Origin: Paenibacillus kyungheensis
GTDB lineage: Bacteria > Bacillota > Bacilli > Paenibacillales > Paenibacillaceae
Assembly: GCF_028606985.1 (NCBI RefSeq)
Contig: NZ_CP117416.1
Span: 2,766,001 to 2,830,000, forward strand
Direction: 5' to 3'
Length of the DNA stretch: 64,000 bases
In this document: positions 37,809-46,456 of the stretch, one piece after another
How the letters are laid out: every line of letters starts with the position of its first letter
Position numbering within the stretch: the first letter of the stretch is position 1
Notes under the pieces: generated by a model
Told to the model about the DNA's origin: nothing
Database searches by the model: none
Seen by the model: the letters and a program-made list of their open reading frames with translations, nothing else
Position numbers and translations under genes: made by a program

Positions 37809-37934
37809 CGTTAGATCTCCTTTATTATGCTATAGATAAAATGCTACTCAATTTGCCGAATACTTTGATTTCTATCTTAACGCAAGCGACACTCTTTCAC
37901 CACTACACGTACATATAATATGACCCAAAATGAT

Positions 37935-37963
37935 TTGACACACTATAACGGAAATGCTAGTAT
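37935..37963 (+). promoter_or_regulatory. Candidate sigma-A promoter of the SsuD-like gene
   Basis: TTGACA (37935-37940), 17-bp spacer, TAGTAT (37958-37963), about 95 bp before the start codon. The -35 is perfect and the -10 has one or two mismatches. Confidence 0.6.
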
Positions 37964-38058
37964 CATTTATACCAAGTATGCTTGTCGGATTAGTTTATTA
38001 ATTGCCATGACAAATGATACATTTAAAATATAGATGATTTTTTAAAGGAGATATTACT

Positions 38059-39252
38059 ATGTCAACATCTGATCATATTCAACGGGATGAAGTAGAATTT
38101 GGCTGGTTTTTACCTACAATGGGAGATGGAACACGTTTTGGACAAGAATCGGAGCGTCCTCCCACTCTTGACTATTTAACAAATGTTGCTCAGACGGCTG
38201 AAAAAGCAGGATTTGAATTTGCTTTGATTCCTACAGGTGGTGCTTGTCTGGATTCATGGGTAGTTGGATCAGCGATTATCGGTGCAACGACTACCCTCAA
38301 ACCTCTTGTGGCTCTTCGCCCGGGGTTGATCGCTCCTGTATTAGCCGCACGTATGGCAGCAGGGCTAGATAACTTATCCGGTGGACGAGCACGTATTAAT
38401 ATCGTAACTGGCAGTTCTCCTGATGATCTAGAAGAATTAGGCGATCCACTTGCTCGTGCTCATGATGAGAAATATGCCCGTACTCGTGAATATGTGCATA
38501 TTATGAAAAGTGTGTGGGAACAAGCTGCTGGTCTTTCTTCAACAGAGTTTGGCAGTAATAATCATTCTTCTGTATCCAATCACAAAGTGGATTTCAAAGG
38601 AGAATACTATGAATTAAAAGGCGGTACAAGCCGTCCGGCTACTGTTCAAAAGCCGACACTTCCGATCTACTTCGGCGGTAGTTCTGCAATGGCAAAATCT
38701 GTCGGTGCAGCATATTCAGATGTATTTCTAATGTGGGGCGAACCTCTTGAAATGATTCGAGAGCAAGTCGAAGAACTCAAGCAAGCTCAAGCAGACTATG
38801 CGCAAGAACATGGCGAAGTGCGCCCTCTTCGTATCGGTATGCGTGCTCAAGTTCTGGTTCGTGATACTGAAGAAGAAGCATGGCAAGCTGCACGTGATCT
38901 GATCAAAGATATCGATCCAGAAACGATTGAACGTGCCAAAGCTTCCTTTAGTCAGACAGGTGCTACAGGTCAGACACGTCAAAATCAGATTCGCGATGCA
39001 GCCGCTCAAAATGACTTTGTAGTTGGACCTAATCTTTGGGCAGGATTATCGAACCTTCGTTCAGGTGGAGCTTTGATGTTTGTTGGTACACCAGATCAAG
39101 TCTCAGATCGTCTGATCGAATATGCAGAGATTGGCATTACTTCTTTTATTCTATCCAGCTACCCTCATTTAGAAGAAGCACAGATTTTTGGTGAAAGCAC
39201 ATTGCCATTATTTAAAGAAAAATGGAGTAAGCGCCTAGTGACTTCTAATTAA
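38059..39252 (+). CDS. FMNH2-dependent alkanesulfonate monooxygenase, SsuD-like
   Basis: A 397-aa LLM-class (bacterial luciferase-like) TIM-barrel monooxygenase. SsuD-type features: EFGWFLPTMGDGTRFG at the N-terminus, GLIAPVLAARMAAGLDNLSGGRARINIVTGS, and PTLPIYFGGSSAMAKSVGAAYSDVFLMWGEP. SsuD releases sulfite from C1+ alkanesulfonates with reduced FMN supplied by a separate reductase. No ssuE or ssuABC genes adjoin it, so the sulfonate assignment is by similarity only; DszA-like or other FMN monooxygenases remain possible. ATG 38059 follows AAAGGAG. Confidence 0.85.
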   Translation: MSTSDHIQRDEVEFGWFLPTMGDGTRFGQESERPPTLDYLTNVAQTAEKAGFEFALIPTGGACLDSWVVGSAIIGATTTLKPLVALRPGLIAPVLAARMAAGLDNLSGGRARINIVTGSSPDDLEELGDPLARAHDEKYARTREYVHIMKSVWEQAAGLSSTEFGSNNHSSVSNHKVDFKGEYYELKGGTSRPATVQKPTLPIYFGGSSAMAKSVGAAYSDVFLMWGEPLEMIREQVEELKQAQADYAQEHGEVRPLRIGMRAQVLVRDTEEEAWQAARDLIKDIDPETIERAKASFSQTGATGQTRQNQIRDAAAQNDFVVGPNLWAGLSNLRSGGALMFVGTPDQVSDRLIEYAEIGITSFILSSYPHLEEAQIFGESTLPLFKEKWSKRLVTSN

Positions 39253-39365
39253 TAGCAAGTGATCATTCTATTGGAATTGGGCTTGAGTTATATTTGAAGC
39301 TAAATTTATATATGCTTACCAATAGATACACTACGATACAAATTCAACAGATTGCATGTATATAC

Positions 39366-39401
39366 AAAAAAAGAGGTGCGACTATATCGCATCTCTTTTT
39401 G
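39366..39401. terminator. Bidirectional terminator between SsuD-like and SDR genes
   Basis: Stem AAAGAGGTGCG / CGCATCTCTTT with a 7-base loop and A/T-runs on both sides. Confidence 0.85.
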
Positions 39402-39422
39402 TTATGTGCATTATACTATGTT

Positions 39423-40169
39423 CTACTCTACATAGATCATTTTGCGTGTCATTCCACCATCTACAATTAATTCTGCACCTGTAATAAAAGAATTTTCTGG
39501 ATCGGTCAAAAATAAACAGGTTCTTGCAACATCTTGAGGTGTACCTACACGTCCAGCAGGATGTTGCTCATGATCTTCTTTCTTCAAAGCACTATAATCG
39601 CCTGTCTCAATCCAACCAGGGCTAATCGCGTTAACAGTAATATGATCAGGGCCAAGCGATACAGACAAAGCATGCGTAATCGCTGTAATACCGCCTTTAG
39701 AAGCAGCATAAGCTTCAGAGTGAGGCTCAGACATATGAGCACGTGTTGAGGAAATATTGACGATCGAACCACCTTCATGATCACGCATCACTTTAGCGGC
39801 TTCACGTGATACCAGAAAGCATGCTCTTACATTGGTATTCATCACATCGTCCCACTCATCTAGACTTAATTCATAAGGAGATTTCCAGCGGGATACCCCG
39901 GCATTGTTGATTACTATATCTATCTGTCCGGTCGTATTTACAATTTCTTGAATCGTATCGATTACATCTTGTTCACGACGTACATCACAAGGTAGAAAAT
40001 GAGCCTGTCCACCACTTTCACGAATAGTCGCGGCAGCTGAAGCACCTTCTGGCTCTAACGTATCTGTTAAAAATACGGTAGCTCCTTCTGCGGCATAACT
40101 TTCGGCTACAGCTTTACCGATTCCTTTGGCTGCACCGGTTACGATAACTGTTTTAGAAGCATATTTCAT
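39423..40169 (-). CDS. SDR family oxidoreductase (glucose-1-dehydrogenase-like)
   Basis: A 248-aa classical SDR: VTGAAKGIGKAVAESY (NAD(P) binding), INNAGVSRW, IVNISSTRA (Ser), YAASKGGITAITHALS (Tyr-Lys), and the C-terminal ITGAELIVDGGMTRKM. The ISSTRAHMSEPHSEAY segment is of the glucose-1-dehydrogenase/3-oxoacyl-reductase group often annotated YgfF or Gdh. ATG 40169 follows AAAGGGG. It is monocistronic. The substrate is unknown. Confidence 0.9.
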   Translation of the reverse strand: MKYASKTVIVTGAAKGIGKAVAESYAAEGATVFLTDTLEPEGASAAATIRESGGQAHFLPCDVRREQDVIDTIQEIVNTTGQIDIVINNAGVSRWKSPYELSLDEWDDVMNTNVRACFLVSREAAKVMRDHEGGSIVNISSTRAHMSEPHSEAYAASKGGITAITHALSVSLGPDHITVNAISPGWIETGDYSALKKEDHEQHPAGRVGTPQDVARTCLFLTDPENSFITGAELIVDGGMTRKMIYVE

Positions 40170-40291
40170 AATGTATCCCCTTTGGAGTTCGTCTATAAGT
40201 ACAATGGTTCTATACTGCTTATTTCAACGATTAAGAGCATTACGAAACATACCTGTCTAGCTCATATGTAATCTGGTAGTCTAAAAATCAA

Positions 40292-40335
40292 CAAAGGAAC
40301 ACACTTCTTATCCATCTGTGAAGTGTGTTCCTTTA
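40292..40335 (-). terminator. Terminator of the Cys-rich miniprotein gene
   Basis: Perfect stem AAAGGAACACACTTC / GAAGTGTGTTCCTTT with a 12-base loop, then GTTGATTTTT on the minus strand. Confidence 0.85.
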
Positions 40336-40399
40336 TGAAGTGCCGGTATATAATCCTTTGGAATGTCTAGTCTGACCTATAAATAGGCTTGCTGATCGA

Positions 40400-40576
40400 T
40401 TATGCATAATATGCTTGTAAAAGCTCCTGAGTATCATCTTTAGCGGCATCCAATACACCTTGATCTGCCCAACATGCTTTGCAAGCTTCTTCTTCACGAC
40501 ATTCATTAGCATCTAGACAAGTGTAGCAAAGGTTCATGTAAAAGTTAGTAAGATTCTCATTAGTATTGTTTCTCAT
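40400..40576 (-). CDS. Small cysteine-rich protein, unknown
   Basis: A 58-aa acidic protein I do not recognise. It has five cysteines in the order C-x2-C-x5-C-x5-C-x2-C (CYTCLDANECREEEACKACW), suggesting a zinc or iron-sulfur site. The open frame extends 18 codons upstream, but AAGGAG nine bases before ATG 40576 fixes the start. It has its own strong terminator, so it is expressed as a unit. It has no signal peptide or TM. The compact size, paired CxxC motifs and acidity suggest a metal-binding or protein-protein adaptor role; this is inference. Confidence 0.7.
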   Translation of the reverse strand: MRNNTNENLTNFYMNLCYTCLDANECREEEACKACWADQGVLDAAKDDTQELLQAYYA

Positions 40577-40710
40577 CTTAATCATCTCCTTGTTTTTTCT
40601 ACATCCCAAGCATAACTGATTTAAAAGCATATTAATGTGATTTATTTCACAATCAACAAAGAATTTTAAATTATTTTTTGATGTTCTAAAAAGAAGCTAT
40701 TGTGATATAC

Positions 40711-40762
40711 AAAAGATCGATGACACAACCCCATATTGGCGTACGTCATCGATCTTTTTTAC
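40711..40762. terminator. Terminator near the beta-propeller lipoprotein gene
   Basis: Perfect stem AAAGATCGATGAC / GTCATCGATCTTT with a 20-base loop. T-tract is stronger on the plus strand (TTTTTT), adequate on the minus (TTTTGT). Confidence 0.8.
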
Positions 40763-40780
40763 TTATCTGCTGTTATTTTT

Positions 40781-42097
40781 TTATAGTACATGCCATGTTT
40801 TGCCACCGTCTGTCGTCTGCATTAATAAAGAACGTCGTTCTTCATTTTTGGCAACTAATAACCAGCCTACATCCGCAGAGAAAAATTGCAATTTAACCAA
40901 TTCAGGATATTTATTCAATGTGTTCTGCAATGTGTTATTGATAGGTAAAGCTTTCCACGTTTTGCCTTGATTAGCTGTACGGTACACGATGCCGTTGACT
41001 ACAGACCAACCGATTTTATCATTTAAAAAAGTAGGTCCCATCGATTGATTGACTCCGGTCTGCGCTTGTAAAGCAAATGGAGCAAAGTTCCATGTCTTCC
41101 CTGCATCATGAGTAAAGTATCCGTTATAACTAGTCTGACTATCTTTCACACAACCAATATTCATCCAGCCTGCTGTTTTGCTATCACCAAAAAATTGAGG
41201 TTTGCCTGTGGTGAAAGAATGACAAGCTGGCAATTTTTTATTTTTATCAAAGTCTGGCCCTGTTTTCCAGGTTTTGCCCCCATTACTTGTAATATATAAA
41301 TGAGGTGTACCATGTTGTTCCAGAGTTACAAATCCATTGTTACGATCCCGAAAAGACATTCCTACAAGCTTACCTAATTGCGGGATCGCTTGAGCGGTTG
41401 AACCTTCAGTTACAAATACGCCTGTGTTTTGCATAATTTTTTTCCATGTGTTACCACCATCGGTAGTGGTATATAATGCTTTTTCTTGCATATCTGCTGA
41501 ATCTTTTGATGAATCCAAAGAAGTCATTACCCAACCATTGCTACTATCAATAAAATAAATGCCCAATACAGTAGCTTCATCATTTAATGTAGCAAAGTTC
41601 CAATTTTGCCCGCCATCGGTAGTATGTAGAATCAATGTTTCTCCTACACCTGACGCATTGCGAATCACCCAGCCGTTATTTTGATTCAGGAAAAAGATAT
41701 CTTTGCCATACGTAGGTGGTTCTGAAAAAGTGACCGTTTGTGCAGGAGATACATTATCCCATGTGTCTCCACTATCCTGTGTAACATATATACGTAATTC
41801 GTTACGGGTTACACCCCACGCAAGCCCTGCACTAGCACTTAGTAGTTGAAAGTCTGTCAGTCTTGTCTGAATCTTATATCCTCTTTCAGCAGAAGATCCC
41901 CCCTGCTTCGTATCGGATGTTGCTGTATGGTTAAGGGTAAGTGTCTGCCCCTGATCTTCAGTTTGCATTTTTTTGAGTTCTTGAGTTGATGCTTTGTCTG
42001 CTGCTGGATCATAATCACTTGTAGAAGATTGACAAGCACTAAGTACAAACACAAGTGTAATCCATATGAAAAGCGCTTTGCGCATAGTTAACTTCAT
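40781..42097 (-). CDS. Lipoprotein with BNR/Asp-box beta-propeller (Ycf48-like fold)
   Basis: A 438-aa exported lipoprotein. The signal peptide starts MKLTMRKALFIWITLVFVLSAC (lipobox LSAC). The mature part holds at least seven Asp-box turns (TQDSGDTW, TTDGGQNW, TTDGGNTW, TSNGGKTW, THDAGKTW, TANQGKTW, TTDGGKTW), each following a WGV/GWV-type strand, which marks a seven-bladed propeller as in the photosystem II assembly factor Ycf48 and sialidase relatives. No sialidase catalytic arginines were identified. The open frame extends 17 codons upstream, but AAGGAGCGAAGG fits ATG 42097 and gives a proper signal peptide. Function is unknown, probably at the cell surface. Confidence 0.85.
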   Translation of the reverse strand: MKLTMRKALFIWITLVFVLSACQSSTSDYDPAADKASTQELKKMQTEDQGQTLTLNHTATSDTKQGGSSAERGYKIQTRLTDFQLLSASAGLAWGVTRNELRIYVTQDSGDTWDNVSPAQTVTFSEPPTYGKDIFFLNQNNGWVIRNASGVGETLILHTTDGGQNWNFATLNDEATVLGIYFIDSSNGWVMTSLDSSKDSADMQEKALYTTTDGGNTWKKIMQNTGVFVTEGSTAQAIPQLGKLVGMSFRDRNNGFVTLEQHGTPHLYITSNGGKTWKTGPDFDKNKKLPACHSFTTGKPQFFGDSKTAGWMNIGCVKDSQTSYNGYFTHDAGKTWNFAPFALQAQTGVNQSMGPTFLNDKIGWSVVNGIVYRTANQGKTWKALPINNTLQNTLNKYPELVKLQFFSADVGWLLVAKNEERRSLLMQTTDGGKTWHVL

Positions 42098-42345
42098 TCC
42101 TTCGCTCCTTCCGCACTTACATAAAGCTATCGTATTTCGATTATTCATGACCCTTATAAGAGTAAACTAAAATGAACATAGGTTGTTTACAGAAAAGTTA
42201 CAAGCGATTACAGATTTCGCTGTTTTAGCAGGGTTTTCAGCGACTTTGTGCATTTGCTGATGTGTGATCCTTTTTACATTGGTCGCGCTTTCCGTTACAA
42301 TAGTAGCGAATCTGTAACAAAGATCAATTAAGGAGATGATAAAAA

Positions 42346-43281
42346 ATGACAGTATCTGAATCTGTATCCAAGCCCCACCGTGTCGTTGTTATTGGCACAG
42401 GAGCCGTAGGCTCCACAACCGCTTACACCCTTCTACTCCACAAGAGAATGTCTGAACTCGTCTTTATTGATGCGAATCACAACAAAGCTCTTGGCGAAGC
42501 ACTCGATATGAACCACGGACTCCCATTTGTCGGCGGCGTCAAACTATGGGCAGGTGATTATTCGGATTGCAAAGACGCAGATATTATCATTATCGCTGCC
42601 GGTTCAAATCAACGTCCAGGCGAAACCCGGATTGATTTGTTAAATCGGAACTCAGCCATCTTCGAAGAGATTATTTCGAATATTACGAAATATAATAATA
42701 GTGGTATTCTACTGATCGCTACTAATCCAGTAGATATACTCAGTTATGTATCCTGGAAAAAAAGCGGCTGGCCATCTAATCGAGTGATTGGTTCCGGTAC
42801 ATTACTCGATAGCGCACGCTTCCGTTATTTAATTGGTAAAGAAAAAGGTATTGATCCTCGTAGTATTCATGCTCATATTATTGGTGAACATGGTGATTCC
42901 GAGTTGCCAGTATGGAGTCTGTCTAATATTGCAGGAGCTCCACTGGATTTTGAAGAAGACAAACAAAACGAAATTTTTGAAAATACAAAAAATGCCGCTT
43001 ACGAAATTATCAATGCTAAAGGCTCTACATCGTATGCAATAGCACTCGCACTAGACCGCATTGTAGCCGCTATTTTGCAAAATGAACACGCTGTATTGAA
43101 TGTATCTTCTCTGCTTGAAGATTATCATGGAATCTCTGATGTATATCTCGGTGTACCTGCTATTGTCGGTCGAGATGGTATTCAGGCAAAACTACCGATT
43201 CCTATGAATGAGCATGAAGAACAATTACTACGTGATTCTGCGAAAAAACTGAAAGATCAGATTGCACAGCTAGATATTTAA
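42346..43281 (+). CDS. ldh: L-lactate dehydrogenase
   Basis: Reduces pyruvate to L-lactate with NADH in fermentation; 311 aa. The NAD motif is VVVIGTGAVGSTTAYTLL; the substrate loop has AAGSNQRPGETRIDLL with catalytic-loop Arg; ATNPVDILSYVSWKKSGWPSNRVIGSGTLLDSARFR carries the substrate-binding Asp and Arg; catalytic His is in IIGEHGDSELPVWS. RPGETR and the GSGT/SARFR pattern separate LDH from malate dehydrogenase. ATG 42346 follows AAGGAG. It is monocistronic with a strong bidirectional terminator. No Rex-type operator was convincing upstream. Confidence 0.94.
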   Translation: MTVSESVSKPHRVVVIGTGAVGSTTAYTLLLHKRMSELVFIDANHNKALGEALDMNHGLPFVGGVKLWAGDYSDCKDADIIIIAAGSNQRPGETRIDLLNRNSAIFEEIISNITKYNNSGILLIATNPVDILSYVSWKKSGWPSNRVIGSGTLLDSARFRYLIGKEKGIDPRSIHAHIIGEHGDSELPVWSLSNIAGAPLDFEEDKQNEIFENTKNAAYEIINAKGSTSYAIALALDRIVAAILQNEHAVLNVSSLLEDYHGISDVYLGVPAIVGRDGIQAKLPIPMNEHEEQLLRDSAKKLKDQIAQLDI

Positions 43282-43365
43282 GTCGTATATAGATAACTAT
43301 AGACTATCTTCTATTCATATGACAAATCTCTAATTCATCTATATCTATAGAATGACTTCTCAGTA

Positions 43366-43410
43366 TAAAAAAAGTGGATTTAGGTGTAAAACCCTGAATC
43401 CACTTTTTTT
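43366..43410. terminator. Bidirectional terminator between ldh and the convergent gene
   Basis: Stem AAAAAAAGTGGATTTAGG / CCCTGAATCCACTTTTTTT with one bulge and a 7-base loop. Confidence 0.9.
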
Positions 43411-43442
43411 GATTGTATACATCAAATTTCGCTGTTATCTGA

Positions 43443-44543
43443 TCAATAAGGAATATCATCATCACGTTCAGGTGCTTCATTGGCGCGATCTACTAATCGT
43501 CTAGCGACCACTTCAAAAGGCTCCGGCTGTAACAGTTCGACCGGGGAGAATCCTTTATCAAATGTAAACGCATCGCCTTCAATCACCATTGCATAATGAT
43601 CACCTAATTTGGCAATATGCAGTCGGTATCCGTAATCAGCTAGTAGTCCACGAATACTGGTATCCCCTAGCTTCATTTTGATCTCAATCTCTGGCTTGAT
43701 CTCTACGATGCGCTCTGCCGCTTCGATCACATGTTGAGGTTCCCATTTTTCTTGAATATCTCGCTTTTCACTGGCTGCCCATAGTTCTAGATCATGCTCT
43801 TCTTGCTGACGTTCCAGGTTAGTCGCATCCGGCCACTTTTCTTCTACATAAGTCTGTACATAATCCATCACACGTTCATTTACAATCTCAGGAATCGATT
43901 GCTCATACGTAATATATTTCAAAAAGTCTTCAAAGTACCGCGCATGGGACGATTGATGAATTTTGAGCTCCCATTCTTCAATCATGCCTTCTTCTGGCAT
44001 ATGAGGGTATTGGATCGATTTCATATTCCGAGCACTGATCGCCATTTCCACTTCGCTAATCAGACTACGTTCATCAGAGATACGTGCAATCCGCTGTTCA
44101 AAATCACATTTCATTACAAAAATAAAGGGATCGTCAAAATGGGTATCCAGCTTTGCTTGTGTAATAATCAATGCTCCTCCACGTACAGAACTTGTTTCCA
44201 GATAGCTACGTACCAGATCGTCGCAAGCATTTTTGAAATCTTCTTTGTTATCAACAGCTCTAAGGCGAGTAAATAAATTGAAGTTGGGATTACTGGTCAA
44301 TTCATGTCCCGGTTCTACTAAAAATGTACCTATTTTGGTAGGCGGTTGTTCTGTGCCTGGATTTTTTTCTACTTTGCGCTTAGCGGTACGAGTAAATTCA
44401 GCATGAAGAAACTTTTTGATTTCACTTTCTTCATACTCATCGTCATCTAATGTCTGATAATGTTTATAGTTTTTGTTCGTCTGCCCTTCTTTGCCTTCAA
44501 CTTGCAGTACAAAAAAAGATAAAAATTGAATATCAAATCGCAT
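43443..44543 (-). CDS. Conserved protein of unknown function (DUF3900-like)
   Basis: A 366-aa soluble protein without signal peptide or TM. The segments GGALIITQAKLDTHFDDPFIFVMKCDFEQRIARIS and the acidic EESEIKKFLHAEFTRTAKRKVEKN resemble a Bacilli family I recall as DUF3900; the layout is also reminiscent of nucleoid-associated NdpA/YejK proteins. A long charged helix is likely at about 240-270. ATG 44543 follows AAAGGAG. It is monocistronic, convergent with ldh. No function can be assigned. Confidence 0.65.
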   Translation of the reverse strand: MRFDIQFLSFFVLQVEGKEGQTNKNYKHYQTLDDDEYEESEIKKFLHAEFTRTAKRKVEKNPGTEQPPTKIGTFLVEPGHELTSNPNFNLFTRLRAVDNKEDFKNACDDLVRSYLETSSVRGGALIITQAKLDTHFDDPFIFVMKCDFEQRIARISDERSLISEVEMAISARNMKSIQYPHMPEEGMIEEWELKIHQSSHARYFEDFLKYITYEQSIPEIVNERVMDYVQTYVEEKWPDATNLERQQEEHDLELWAASEKRDIQEKWEPQHVIEAAERIVEIKPEIEIKMKLGDTSIRGLLADYGYRLHIAKLGDHYAMVIEGDAFTFDKGFSPVELLQPEPFEVVARRLVDRANEAPERDDDIPY

Positions 44544-44635
44544 AATAAACTCCTTTAATATCGCTCAATTATTCGTATAATGATCAGTGACAATAATCTG
44601 ATCATGACCGAATTGTAGATTATATCCGAAAAACA

Positions 44636-45616
44636 TTACATCACCGATTGATTAGATTTTCGCTTACGAGTGATACCTGGTTCACGAATCGATAACCATG
44701 CGTTAACGCCCATGCCACCGATCACCAGTATCAATCCTACCCACATTCCTATAGAGGATAGCATTACACCCAGAAGCAACCATTCTCCCAGTAAAGTGAA
44801 TACGACTTCTAACGCTTGGGTTGCTTCTACAGTCGCTAGACGAGCAGGATGGTGTCTTACTTGATCGGTAGCCCCGAAGAACAACACGGTAGCTACAACG
44901 CCGGAGAATAGCGCTACTAGAAATGTCTGTCCTGTCTGTGCAGTAGAAGGCAGTCCCGAGTGCATATAACCAATCCAAGCCAAAATGATCCATACGGGAA
45001 GACTAGCAATACTCATTCCCAGTGTCCGCTGAAAAGCATCCAATCGTCCATCACAGACTTCCATCATTTTACGATTGCCTAACGGATAAGCAAAAGCAGC
45101 AATAGTGATAAGGACAATGCCTTGCCAGCTAGCGCCTTCTGTATGTTGTCTAATTTGCTCCCATTGCATTAATGCGATTCCTGTCAAAATAATTAACGCC
45201 GCTAACATCCCTGCTCTCGGTATCTTACCCCGTTCTTTGATCGGGCCTTCAGGTGTATACCGGATAAATAAAAATAATGGCGACATAATCATACCCGCAA
45301 CAATCGTCATTTCAAAAGCCGCTGCGGTTAACCAACCTGGTGAATAGATAGCCGCCGCACATAGCGGTGCATAAAATAAACCAAAACCAATAATACTCCA
45401 TATCAACCACTGGATAGGAGATTTCTTCATTTCAAGCCATAACGATTGTAGATTACCACGTAAAATAACCAGTATAGCCAGTAAAGGGATCATAAAAAAG
45501 TAACGAAGCGATGCACTCCATAACCAGCTTCCTCCACTAACCTCCATCGATCGATTCAGCACAAATGTAAAAGCAAAAAAGAATGCCGCCGCGACACCAA
45601 TCAGAACAGCTTTCAT
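44636..45616 (-). CDS. EmrE/EamA-type multidrug efflux transporter
   Basis: A 326-aa membrane protein with about ten TMs in two homologous halves, of the drug/metabolite transporter superfamily (the 'multidrug resistance efflux transporter' family of Firmicutes). Markers: AFFFAFTFVLNRSMEVSGGSWLWSASLRYFFMIP and, in the second half, ATVEATQALEVVFTLLGEWLLLG. Its ATG overlaps the stop of the GntR gene by four bases, so expression is coupled to that regulator. The C-terminal tail is basic. The substrate is unknown. Confidence 0.85.
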   Translation of the reverse strand: MKAVLIGVAAAFFFAFTFVLNRSMEVSGGSWLWSASLRYFFMIPLLAILVILRGNLQSLWLEMKKSPIQWLIWSIIGFGLFYAPLCAAAIYSPGWLTAAAFEMTIVAGMIMSPLFLFIRYTPEGPIKERGKIPRAGMLAALIILTGIALMQWEQIRQHTEGASWQGIVLITIAAFAYPLGNRKMMEVCDGRLDAFQRTLGMSIASLPVWIILAWIGYMHSGLPSTAQTGQTFLVALFSGVVATVLFFGATDQVRHHPARLATVEATQALEVVFTLLGEWLLLGVMLSSIGMWVGLILVIGGMGVNAWLSIREPGITRKRKSNQSVM

Positions 45617-46305
45617 CGTTCACCTTGATCGGTAGCAGATTGGGCATGATCAGCCGAAGAAGCTAACCAGTTACCCAGACTCATCCAATTCTGTTCTATT
45701 CGTTCTGCAGTTAATAGACTGTCTTTTGCTTCACAAGCTTCTATAATCAATCGATGGTCTTCGGGGGAATGCGTATGATCAATACTGCTGAATTTGGCGT
45801 ATTCTAATCGTCTAATCTTTGGCATAACCCGGCTTAATGCGGCTATAATCTCGGGATTATGGGCTTGTTGTACGAATACATCATGAAATTGATCATCTGC
45901 TTGAATAGCAGCAGAAGCGTTCTGCTGTTGAAGAGCAATAATCAACTCTTGATTGAACTGTTTTAGCATATCATAATGTGAGGTATCCAAGTAAGGAATA
46001 GATAAGCGTGCCGCCAAACTATGTAATACTGCCGCCACTGTAAAAGCATGTACTGCTGATTGTTCATATAAAGGAGCAACCCGCGTAACAGCTCCTGGAA
46101 AAGACTCGATTAACCCTTCATCCTCCAATCGTTTGAGTGCTTCACGTACCGGAGTACGGCTTACCCCGAATTGCTCTGCTAATTCTGTATCGTTTAATTT
46201 CTGCTCGGGCAATAATTCTAAAGTGACAATGCCTTGTTTGAGCGTATCGTAGACTTGATCACGTAGCGTCGGTCGACTTATTTTTTGTATAAGATTATTT
46301 TTCAT
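45613..46305 (-). CDS. GntR family regulator (FadR/VanR-type), possibly leaderless
   Basis: A 230-aa repressor-type protein with an N-terminal winged HTH, DQVYDTLKQGIVTLELLPEQKLNDTELAEQFGVSRTPVREALKRLEDEGLI (GntR signature), and a C-terminal all-helical FCD ligand-binding domain with metal-binding His (QFHDVF, HRLII). It probably controls the coupled exporter. An ATG at 46323 opens the same frame, but a consensus-like promoter (46312-46340) covers that codon and would start transcription at or next to ATG 46305, leaving no room for a ribosome site. Confidence 0.88.
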   Translation of the reverse strand: MKNNLIQKISRPTLRDQVYDTLKQGIVTLELLPEQKLNDTELAEQFGVSRTPVREALKRLEDEGLIESFPGAVTRVAPLYEQSAVHAFTVAAVLHSLAARLSIPYLDTSHYDMLKQFNQELIIALQQQNASAAIQADDQFHDVFVQQAHNPEIIAALSRVMPKIRRLEYAKFSSIDHTHSPEDHRLIIEACEAKDSLLTAERIEQNWMSLGNWLASSADHAQSATDQGER

Positions 46306-46311
46306 AAAACC

Positions 46312-46340
46312 AATATATTGCATATTGAATATAATCTCAA
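46312..46340 (-). promoter_or_regulatory. Promoter of the gntR-exporter operon, leaderless arrangement
   Basis: TTGAGA (46335-46340), 17-bp spacer, TATATT (46312-46317), then six bases to ATG 46305. Initiation at the usual distance from the -10 falls on the start codon itself. Confidence 0.6.
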
Positions 46341-46383
46341 TACTTTTAGCCTTATCTGTTGATCAATATCCTGCAATATAAGC

Positions 46384-46430
46384 AAAAAATCCTCCAAACT
46401 GCGATATCGACCACAGTTCAGAGGATTTTG
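46384..46430 (-). terminator. Terminator of the amino-acid permease gene
   Basis: Imperfect stem AAAATCCTCTGAACTG / CAGTTTGGAGGATTTT and a T-run on the minus strand, 25 bp after the stop. Confidence 0.85.
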
Positions 46431-46456
46431 TTTAGAATTACAATACTATTATAGGA

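Noticed and set aside
42175..42260. Rex-type redox operator upstream of ldh
   Set aside because: TTGTTTACAG...TTACAA is present but lacks the TTGTGA/TCACAA halves.
43794..44276. 160-aa plus-strand open frame
   Set aside because: Antisense to the DUF3900-like gene; no ribosome site and an unlikely composition.
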